Shown: positions 6,387 to 11,770 of the stretch, in pieces
Layout: the number at the start of each line of letters is the position of its first letter
How positions within the stretch are numbered: position 1 is the first letter of the stretch
Assembly (NCBI GenBank): GCA_015487335.1
Contig: WFPZ01000064.1
Location: 1 to 11,770 of the forward strand
Reading direction: 5' to 3'
Length of the DNA: 11,770 nucleotides
From: Paracoccaceae bacterium
GTDB lineage: Bacteria; Pseudomonadota; Alphaproteobacteria; Rhodobacterales; Rhodobacteraceae
Made by a program: the position numbers and the translations under genes
The notes under the pieces: model-generated
Database searches by the model: none
What the model was told of the DNA's origin: nothing
Seen by the model: only the letters and a program-made list of their open reading frames with translations

Positions 6387-7178
6387 ATGTCTGAACTTGC
6401 GATAGAACGCGAAATCGACCGCTCCAAGATGAAGGTTGCGGATGAGGTCGCAATCGAGATCACGAACATGAACAAGTGGTACGGGTCGTTCCACGTGCTT
6501 CGGGACATCAACCTGACGGTGAACCGGGGTGAGCGGATCGTGATCTGCGGGCCCTCTGGCTCGGGCAAATCGACCCTGATCCGCTGCATCAACCGCCTGG
6601 AAGAGCATCAGGCGGGGCGGATCGTGGTTGACGGCACCGAACTGACTTCGGACCTCAAGAACATCGACAAGATCCGCCGCGAGGTGGGCATGGTGTTCCA
6701 GCACTTCAACCTGTTTCCTCATCTGACGATCCTGGAAAACTGCACGCTCGCCCCGATCTGGGTGCGCAAGGTGCCGAGGAAGGAAGCCGAGGAAACGGCA
6801 ATGCACTTCCTCGAGAAGGTGAAGATCCCGGAACAGGCAGACAAGTACCCGGGGCAGCTTTCGGGCGGTCAGCAGCAGAGGGTGGCCATTGCCCGCTCGC
6901 TGTGCATGAAGCCGCGGATCATGCTGTTCGACGAGCCCACCTCGGCGCTCGACCCGGAGATGATCAAGGAGGTGCTCGACACCATGATCGAGCTGGCCGA
7001 GGAAGGCATGACCATGCTGGTGGTGACCCACGAGATGGGCTTCGCCCGTCAGGTGGCCAACCGTGTCATCTTCATGGACCAGGGCCAGATCGTGGAGCAG
7101 AACGAACCGGAAGAGTTCTTCAACAATCCGCAGTCGGATCGCACCAAGCTGTTCCTCAGCCAGATCCTCGGCCACTGA
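6387..7178 (+). CDS. bztD: Amino-acid ABC transporter ATP-binding protein BztD (AapP-like)
   Basis: A 263-residue cytoplasmic ATPase that powers the BztBC importer; it belongs to the polar amino-acid (GlnQ/HisP) class. All catalytic elements are intact: A-loop tyrosine Y32 (KWYGSFHVL), Walker A GPSGSGKST (55-63), Q-loop Q105 (MVFQHFNLFPHLT), ABC signature LSGGQQQR (158-165), Walker B IMLFDEP (178-184) with catalytic E183, D-loop SALD (186-189) and switch histidine H215 (VTHEMGF). The start ATG is preceded by GAGGAG (6373-6378), eight bases away and overlapping the bztC stop. The roughly 20-residue N-terminal extension before the nucleotide-binding fold is usual for Bzt/Aap ATPases. It ends the operon, with a strong terminator hairpin 21 bases after the stop. 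Glutamate-family substrate preference is inferred from the family. Confidence 0.95.
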   Translation: MSELAIEREIDRSKMKVADEVAIEITNMNKWYGSFHVLRDINLTVNRGERIVICGPSGSGKSTLIRCINRLEEHQAGRIVVDGTELTSDLKNIDKIRREVGMVFQHFNLFPHLTILENCTLAPIWVRKVPRKEAEETAMHFLEKVKIPEQADKYPGQLSGGQQQRVAIARSLCMKPRIMLFDEPTSALDPEMIKEVLDTMIELAEEGMTMLVVTHEMGFARQVANRVIFMDQGQIVEQNEPEEFFNNPQSDRTKLFLSQILGH

Positions 7179-7199
7179 GCCGCGGGGCGAAGAAACGAA

Positions 7200-7235
7200 A
7201 GCGCCGGGCCCGGAAGTGCCCGGCGCTCCTCTTTT
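7200..7235. terminator. Bidirectional intrinsic terminator between bztD and the sixA-type gene
   Basis: AGCGCCGGGC (7200-7209) pairs perfectly over ten bases with GCCCGGCGCT (7218-7227) around an eight-base loop. On the plus strand it is followed by CCTCTTTT (7228-7235). On the minus strand the same stem is followed by TTTCGTTTCTTC, the reverse of the A-rich bases before 7200. It lies in the 63-base gap between two convergent genes and can therefore stop transcription from both sides. Confidence 0.85.
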
Positions 7236-7241
7236 GCGGGT

Positions 7242-7781
7242 TCAGGCTTCCAGTTCGCGCGGTATCGCGAAATCCAGCACTTCGCCGGTGCCCCATCCTG
7301 CCTCGGCCCAGTTGCCGATATCGAAAGCAAGAACGGTGGCGGCCGCCGTCGGGTAGCGCCGAAAGCTTGGATGCGGCGGCGGGGTGCGGGCAAGCGACAG
7401 GGCCATGGCGGCAATCCCGGGGTTGTGCCCCAGCATCAGCACCGTGGCCTCCTCTCCGGCGCCGTGCAGGACGTCCAGCATGGTATCGGCCGTGGCATGG
7501 TAAAGCGGACGCTCCAGAACGAGCGGCGGGTCAGTGCCAAGCTCCTGCGACAGAATCTGCCATGTCTGGCAGGTGCGCTCGGCAGGCGAGCAGAGCACAA
7601 GATCGGGCAGGTAGCCCTTGCCCCACATCCACTGCCCCATCAGCCGCGCGGCACGCCGGCCACGCGCGTTGAGGGGGCGGGCGATATCGGGCCGGGCGGG
7701 ATTGCCCCAGTCGGATTTCGCGTGCCGCATCAGGATCAGGCGAAAGGAGGGCCTGCGGGGGGTGTCTTCTGTATCCGTCAT
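7242..7781 (-). CDS. SixA-type histidine phosphatase family protein
   Basis: A 179-residue cytoplasmic protein of the histidine phosphatase (phosphoglycerate mutase-like) superfamily, closest in size and layout to SixA. The RHG-type motif is LILMRHAKSDW (15-25) with R19 and the phospho-accepting H20. Other expected active-site residues are R69 (CSPAERT), E90 (VLERPLYH) and H119 (LGHNPG). SixA in E. coli removes phosphate from phosphohistidine in phosphotransfer proteins; whether this homologue does so is unknown, and a small-molecule phosphatase is possible. It is the last gene of the leftward cluster, 41 bases after argB, and ends two bases into the region before the bidirectional terminator. 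No clear Shine-Dalgarno precedes the chosen ATG, but the next in-frame methionine (M18) would destroy the catalytic motif. I leave the symbol empty because the substrate is uncertain. Confidence 0.85.
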   Translation of the reverse strand: MTDTEDTPRRPSFRLILMRHAKSDWGNPARPDIARPLNARGRRAARLMGQWMWGKGYLPDLVLCSPAERTCQTWQILSQELGTDPPLVLERPLYHATADTMLDVLHGAGEEATVLMLGHNPGIAAMALSLARTPPPHPSFRRYPTAAATVLAFDIGNWAEAGWGTGEVLDFAIPRELEA

Positions 7782-7822
7782 CAGGGCAGGGTAGACGCTG
7801 CAGGTCGGCCGGAAAAGCCCGC

Positions 7823-8686
7823 TCAGCTGCGGATAAGCGAGCCCGCCCCGTGCTCGGTGTAGAGCTCAAGCAGGCAGGCGTTGGGGGCGCGCCCGTCGAG
7901 GATCACCACCGCACGCACGCCCCCCTCGAGCGCCCTGAGCGCGGTTTCCGTCTTGGGAATCATGCCGCCGGCGATGACGCCCTTGGCCGTCAGTTCGCGG
8001 ATCTGGGCGGCGTTCAGCTCCGTCAGCACCTCGCCGTCAGGCCCCTTTACCCCGGCCACGTCGGTAAGCAGAAGCAGCCGGTCGGCCTTGAGTGCTGCGG
8101 CAATAGCACCGGCCGCCGTATCGCCATTGACGTTGAAGGTCTCGCCCTCGCGGCCCACCCCGATCGGGGCGATCACGGGGATGATCCCGGCATCGGCCAG
8201 ATTGCGCAGGAATTCGGGGTTGATCTCGACGGGAGTGCCGACGAAGCCAAGCTCGCGGTCCGCATAGTCGCAGATCATCAGGTTGGCGTCCTTGCCGGAA
8301 AGGCCGATGGCCCGCCCGCCCTGGGCGTTGATGGCCTGCACGATGCGGCTGTTGACGGTGCCCGAAAGCACCATCTCCACAACCTCCATGGTGGCCGCGT
8401 CCGTCACCCGCTTGCCGTGCACGAAGTCCGACTCGATGCCGAGCTTGCCGAGCATGGCGTTGATCATCGGCCCGCCGCCATGGATGATCACCGGGTTGAC
8501 GCCAACCTGCTGCATCAGCACCACGTCGCGGGCGAAGCTTTCCATCGCCTCGTCGCTGCCCATGGCATGGCCGCCGATCTTGATGACGACGGTCGCCCCG
8601 TCATAGCGCTGCAGGTAGGGCAGGGCCTGCGAGAGGGTGCGGGCGGTGGCGATCCAGTCGCGGTTCATGGCTTTCTGCTTTTTCAT
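7823..8686 (-). CDS. argB: Acetylglutamate kinase ArgB
   Basis: A 287-residue cytoplasmic amino-acid kinase that phosphorylates N-acetyl-L-glutamate with ATP, the second step of arginine synthesis. Motifs in order are VIKIGGHAM (34-42), IIHGGGP (67-73), HGKRVTD (90-96), GLSGKD (128-133), FNVNGDTAAG (184-193), LLLTDVAGVKG (205-215) and GGMIPK (240-245). The N-terminal helix of about 25-30 residues before the first strand, together with the C-terminal TEHGAGSLI (278-286), matches the hexameric, arginine-inhibited class, so feedback inhibition by arginine is likely (inference from family). The ATG at 8686 has AGGA close by; an alternative ATG six codons later (MNRDW) is also reasonable. It lies 61 bases after engB and 41 before the phosphatase gene, on the same strand. 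Confidence 0.96.
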   Translation of the reverse strand: MKKQKAMNRDWIATARTLSQALPYLQRYDGATVVIKIGGHAMGSDEAMESFARDVVLMQQVGVNPVIIHGGGPMINAMLGKLGIESDFVHGKRVTDAATMEVVEMVLSGTVNSRIVQAINAQGGRAIGLSGKDANLMICDYADRELGFVGTPVEINPEFLRNLADAGIIPVIAPIGVGREGETFNVNGDTAAGAIAAALKADRLLLLTDVAGVKGPDGEVLTELNAAQIRELTAKGVIAGGMIPKTETALRALEGGVRAVVILDGRAPNACLLELYTEHGAGSLIRS

Positions 8687-8747
8687 GGTCCTGCCCCGGT
8701 TAGCCGATCGAGTGGCGGGCGCGCAAGCAAAAGGGCCGGCGCATCTG

Positions 8748-9392
8748 CTAAAGCGTGGCGATGACGGCGCGCAGGGTGTCGATGCCCTCGCCGGTCTGCG
8801 ATGAGGTGAGCACGAGCTCGGGGTAGGCGGCGGGGTGGCGGGCCAGCGCTGCGCGCACCTGTTTGAGGACCGCTGCGCGCTCTTTCGCCTTCACCTTGTC
8901 GTTCTTGGTGAGCACCGCCTGAAAGGGCACGGCGGCCTTGTCGAGCAGGTCCATGATCTCTTCGTCCACCTTCTTGACGCCGTGGCGGGCATCGATCAGC
9001 ACGAATACCCGCCGCAGCGTGGCCCGGCCCGAGAGGTAGGCCTTGAGGAGGCGTTGCCATTTCTCCACCACCTTGACCGGCGCGTTGGCGTAGCCATAGC
9101 CGGGAAGATCCACCAGGTAGAGGGATTTGCCGCAGGTGAAGAAGTTGATCTCCTGCGTGCGGCCGGGGGTGTTGGAGGCCCGCGCCAGCCCGCGCCGGCC
9201 GGTGAGCGCATTGATCAGCGAGGATTTGCCCACGTTCGAGCGCCCGGCAAAGCACAGCTCGGTGCGGTCGGCCGGGGGCAGCCCGTCCATGGACACCACG
9301 CCCTTCAGAAAGGCGGTTTCGCCGGCGAAAAGCCTGCGCCCGGCTTCCAGTTCTTCGGCGCTCTTTTCGGTTACGGGGAAGGCCAGCTGCAT
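8748..9392 (-). CDS. engB: Ribosome biogenesis GTPase EngB (YihA/YsxC)
   Basis: A 214-residue TRAFAC-class GTPase of the EngB family, essential in many bacteria for late assembly of the 50S ribosomal subunit and sometimes annotated as a cell-division GTP-binding protein. The G motifs are complete: G1 GRSNVGKS (50-57), G2 threonine in SNTPGRTQ (73-80), G3 DLPGYG (95-100), G4 TKND (162-165) and G5 TSSQTGEG (196-203). The invariant family features FAGRSNVGKSSLINAL and YLVDLPGYGYA are present. The start ATG shares its A with the TGA stop of the upstream MOSC gene (TGATG at 9394-9390), and a good Shine-Dalgarno (AAGGTG) sits inside the MOSC gene's end. Translation of the two is therefore almost certainly coupled. 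Length fits the family. Confidence 0.95.
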   Translation of the reverse strand: MQLAFPVTEKSAEELEAGRRLFAGETAFLKGVVSMDGLPPADRTELCFAGRSNVGKSSLINALTGRRGLARASNTPGRTQEINFFTCGKSLYLVDLPGYGYANAPVKVVEKWQRLLKAYLSGRATLRRVFVLIDARHGVKKVDEEIMDLLDKAAVPFQAVLTKNDKVKAKERAAVLKQVRAALARHPAAYPELVLTSSQTGEGIDTLRAVIATL

Positions 9393-10138
9393 CAGATCAC
9401 CTTCACCTCATCGCCAACCGCAACTGCGCCGGATCTGACGACCACCGCATAAACTCCGAAGTCCCGATGCCCCCAGCCCTCTTCCAGCGCGCGCAGGGTA
9501 TCGGCGTCGCGGTGGCCGGTCTCGGGGTTGACGGTGGTGGCCAGGCAGCGGGTGATGCGCTCGCGCACCTCGAGCACGGCCTCGCCCACCGCGATGCGCC
9601 GGCCTACCCACTCGAACTCTTCCCAGGGGCCGAGCCCCTCGAACCAGATATTGCCGCGCCAGCGCCGCGGCGAAAGCTCCTGCCCCAGCCACTGGCCGAC
9701 GGCGCGGTTGGAGGACAGGCCGTGCAGGCTGATCGAGGGGAAATCCGTATCGGTCAGGCCGCGGTCGGGCACCCGGACCACCCGGGCCGGCGCGGCCCGT
9801 TGCGCCGGAACAAGCGGGCGCACCCATTCCACAAGCGCATCGGCGTCGCGCTCGGGGTGAAGGGTGATGTCGGGGCGCCCGGGGTGGCTGAGGGAAACCT
9901 GCCCGGTGTTCTCGTCCAGGCGGGCCTCGATGGCCTGCAGCATGGGCGCCTTGGCCCCGCGCGCGAAATTGTGGCAGGGGGCCCAGGCGCTGCCATCGGC
10001 CGAAGAGGCCTCATGCGCAACAGCCCAGACCCTGTCCCAGGGCATTGTCCTGCCGGCGGTCAGGGTTACCCGCTCGAGGGCCTCGCGCCCGAGCGACTTG
10101 ATCGGATGCCGCCAGATATGGGCGACACGGGCCCTCAC
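9392..10138 (-). CDS. MOSC domain-containing protein
   Basis: A 248-residue protein with an N-terminal MOSC_N-type beta-barrel (about 1-95, beginning with IWRHPIKSLGREALERV) and a C-terminal MOSC domain (about 110-248). The MOSC domain, found in molybdenum cofactor sulphurases and in YcbX/mARC-type oxidoreductases, has its conserved cysteine here in ITRCLATTVNPETG (195-208; C198). The preceding RRWRGNIWFEGL segment (158-169) fits the usual ligand-pocket strand. Members typically bind molybdenum cofactor or transfer sulphur; the substrate of this subgroup is unknown. There is no ferredoxin domain, so it would need a separate electron donor if it is a reductase. I chose the GTG at 10138 because it overlaps the yidC stop as GTGA, is preceded by AAGG (10143-10146), and puts IWRHPIKS at the N-terminus as in the family; longer in-frame starts lie inside yidC. 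Confidence 0.85.
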   Translation of the reverse strand: MRARVAHIWRHPIKSLGREALERVTLTAGRTMPWDRVWAVAHEASSADGSAWAPCHNFARGAKAPMLQAIEARLDENTGQVSLSHPGRPDITLHPERDADALVEWVRPLVPAQRAAPARVVRVPDRGLTDTDFPSISLHGLSSNRAVGQWLGQELSPRRWRGNIWFEGLGPWEEFEWVGRRIAVGEAVLEVRERITRCLATTVNPETGHRDADTLRALEEGWGHRDFGVYAVVVRSGAVAVGDEVKVI

Positions 10139-11770
10139 TTTGCCTTCGGCTCTTTTTTCTTGCGCCTGAAGCTCGAGATTATGTTGCCGAACACATCCGG
10201 CTTGTGCCCGTGCAGACGCATGATCACGTATTGCTGGATGAAGGTGATGGTGTTGTTGGCAATCCAGTAGAGCACCAGCCCGCTGGCAAACTTGCCCAGC
10301 ATGAACATGAACACCCAGGGCATCCAGGCGAAGATCATGGCCTGGGTCGGGTCCGTGGGAGCGGGGTTCAGCTTCTGCTGCAGCCACATCGAGATGCCCA
10401 GCAGGATCGGCAGCGCCCCGATCGAGAAGATGTAGAAGATCGAACTGGGGTCGGGCGGGCTGTAGGGCAGCAGGCCGAACAGGTTGAGAACCGAGGAGGG
10501 ATCAGGCGCCGAGAGATCCTTGATCCAGCCGATCCAGGGGGCCTGGCGAAGCTCCAGCGTGACGAAGATCACCTTGTAGAGCGAGAAGAAGATCGGGATC
10601 TGCAGCAGGATCGGCAGGCAGCCGGCTGCCGGGTTCACCTTTTCCTTCTTGTAAAGCTCCATCATGCCCTGCTGGAGCTTCTGCCTGTCGTCCCCGGCCT
10701 TTTTCTTCAGCTCTTCGATGCGCGGCTGAAGCTCTTTCATCTTGGCCATCGAGACGTAGGACTTGTAGGCCAGCGGGAAGACCAGCGCCTTGATGATCAG
10801 CGTCAGCCCGATGATCGCCCAGCCCATGTTGCCGATCATGCCGTTCAGCCAGTGCAGCACCGCGAAGATCGGCTTGGTAAGGAAGAAGAACCAGCCCCAG
10901 TCGATCGAGTCGATGAACCTGTCGATCCGGGCCTCGTTCTGGTAGCGGCGGATGGTTTCCCATTCCTTGGCGCCCGAGAACATGCGGACAGAGGCCTGGG
11001 CCGTCTGACCCGGTTCGACGGTCATCGCCGGCTGGCGTGCCTCGACCAGCAGGATATCGGAACTCTCGACATACTTGGCGACCGAGGTGAAGGGCTGGCC
11101 TTCCAGGGGGGCCAGTGTCGTCATCCAGTAATGATCGGTAAAACCGGTCCAGCCGCTGTTCTGAACGTCGACGATCTCGGCGCGGGCGCCCTCGCGTTCG
11201 TTGTAGGGCATGTCCGGCAGCTTGTCGTACTTGATTTCTTCCAGCTTGCCGTCCGACATGCGGATGGCGCCTTCGTGCAGGATGAAGAACCGTTTCTGAT
11301 CGCTGGGCTGGCCATGCCGGGCCACCATTCCGTAGGGGGCCAGGCGCACCGGCTTGCCGCCGGCGTTTTCGACCGTCTGGGTGATGGTGAAGAGGTAGTT
11401 GTCGTCCACCTCGACCTTTCGGCGGAAGATCAGCCCCTTGCCGTTGTCCCAGACCAGGACGACGGGGGATTGCGGGGTCAGCGTGTCGTTGCCCTCGATC
11501 CGCCACTCGGTGTTGGCGCCGGGCACGTCCTCATAGCCCAGATCGCCGCCGGGGGCCCAGCCGAACAGGGCGTAATAGGCTTCGGGCTGGCCGACGGGCG
11601 TGAGCAGGGTGACGATGGGGCTGTCGGGCTCGATCGTCTCGCGGTAGTCCTTCAGGGAGAGGTCGTCTATACGCCCGCCCAGCAGGGAGATGCTTCCCGT
11701 AAGGCGGGGCGTTTCTATTCTGATGCGCGGCGCCTCGGAGAGGGTGGCCTCGCGCGGCGGGGTCTGGGAT
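10135..11770 (-). CDS. yidC: Membrane protein insertase YidC (Oxa1 family), N-terminus outside the window
   Basis: The gene enters from the right edge; 544 residues are visible and the first membrane segment (an estimated 50-70 residues) is missing. YidC inserts inner-membrane proteins alone or with SecYEG. The visible part starts in the periplasmic P1 beta-domain (LLGGRIDDLSLKDYR, YYALFGWAPGGD and on to about visible residue 280). The insertase domain follows (about 290-520) with GWAIIGLTLIIKALVFPL, the cytoplasmic coiled-coil hairpin (MAKMKELQPRIEELKKK), NPAAGCLPILLQIPIFFSLY and YWIANNTITFIQQY. It ends in a basic tail (RRKKKEPKAK) that can contact ribosomes. In the first membrane helix of the insertase core a lysine (visible residue 327) sits where E. 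coli has the hydrophilic-groove arginine. The stop TGA overlaps the GTG of the MOSC gene. An ATG at 11526 is internal and is not the start. Confidence 0.96.
   Translation of the reverse strand, partial: SQTPPREATLSEAPRIRIETPRLTGSISLLGGRIDDLSLKDYRETIEPDSPIVTLLTPVGQPEAYYALFGWAPGGDLGYEDVPGANTEWRIEGNDTLTPQSPVVLVWDNGKGLIFRRKVEVDDNYLFTITQTVENAGGKPVRLAPYGMVARHGQPSDQKRFFILHEGAIRMSDGKLEEIKYDKLPDMPYNEREGARAEIVDVQNSGWTGFTDHYWMTTLAPLEGQPFTSVAKYVESSDILLVEARQPAMTVEPGQTAQASVRMFSGAKEWETIRRYQNEARIDRFIDSIDWGWFFFLTKPIFAVLHWLNGMIGNMGWAIIGLTLIIKALVFPLAYKSYVSMAKMKELQPRIEELKKKAGDDRQKLQQGMMELYKKEKVNPAAGCLPILLQIPIFFSLYKVIFVTLELRQAPWIGWIKDLSAPDPSSVLNLFGLLPYSPPDPSSIFYIFSIGALPILLGISMWLQQKLNPAPTDPTQAMIFAWMPWVFMFMLGKFASGLVLYWIANNTITFIQQYVIMRLHGHKPDVFGNIISSFRRKKKEPKAK

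Noticed and set aside
8687..8747. Terminator or promoter between engB and argB
   Set aside because: Only a small GC palindrome and a short T-run in the minus-strand sense were found, with no convincing stem plus U-tract or -35/-10 pair.
10150..10160. Six-A run in the yidC 3' end (minus strand) as a slippage site
   Set aside because: It encodes the lysine-rich C-terminal tail typical of YidC; nothing suggests a second product.
1..11770. Mobile element, CRISPR array, toxin-antitoxin or defence island
   Set aside because: Every gene matches a core chromosomal family, base composition looks even throughout, and no terminal repeats, integrase, transposase or regular repeat array was seen.

Overview
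The window looks like chromosomal core DNA from an alphaproteobacterium, most likely the family Rhodobacteraceae (Rhodobacter/Roseobacter/Paracoccus relatives). This rests on four things seen together: GC-rich sequence with strong G/C third positions, an ATP12-type F1-ATPase chaperone, a complete four-gene Bzt/Aap amino-acid ABC transporter, and a yidC-MOSC-engB-argB gene order. No tRNA, rRNA, insertion sequence, CRISPR array or phage gene was seen.

The left part (1-2503, plus strand) is a compact run: the 3' end of rarA (replication-associated AAA+ ATPase), crcB (fluoride channel), an RluC/RluD-type 23S rRNA pseudouridine synthase and an ATP12-family chaperone. crcB/rluC and rluC/ATP12 each overlap by four bases (ATGA), so they are probably co-translated.

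The centre (2504-7241, plus strand) is a self-contained amino-acid uptake operon. It has a 164-base leader carrying a candidate promoter, a palindrome and small hairpins, then the periplasmic binding protein (bztA), two large permeases (bztB, bztC) and the ATPase (bztD). A very strong hairpin after bztA and a second one just before bztB probably make the binding protein more abundant than the membrane subunits. Two tiny ORFs sit between bztA and bztB, the second ending in an ATGA overlap with the bztB start. The operon ends at a hairpin that can act as a terminator on both strands.

The right part (7242-11770, minus strand, transcribed from the right edge leftwards) reads yidC (5' end outside the window), a MOSC-domain protein, engB, argB and a SixA-type histidine phosphatase. 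yidC/MOSC overlap by four bases (GTGA) and MOSC/engB by one (TGATG). This joins membrane-protein insertion, ribosome assembly and arginine synthesis in one transcription unit.

I found no sign of a wholly new multi-gene system. The least explained parts are the non-coding leader and intercistronic region of the transporter operon, and the role of the MOSC protein locked between yidC and engB.
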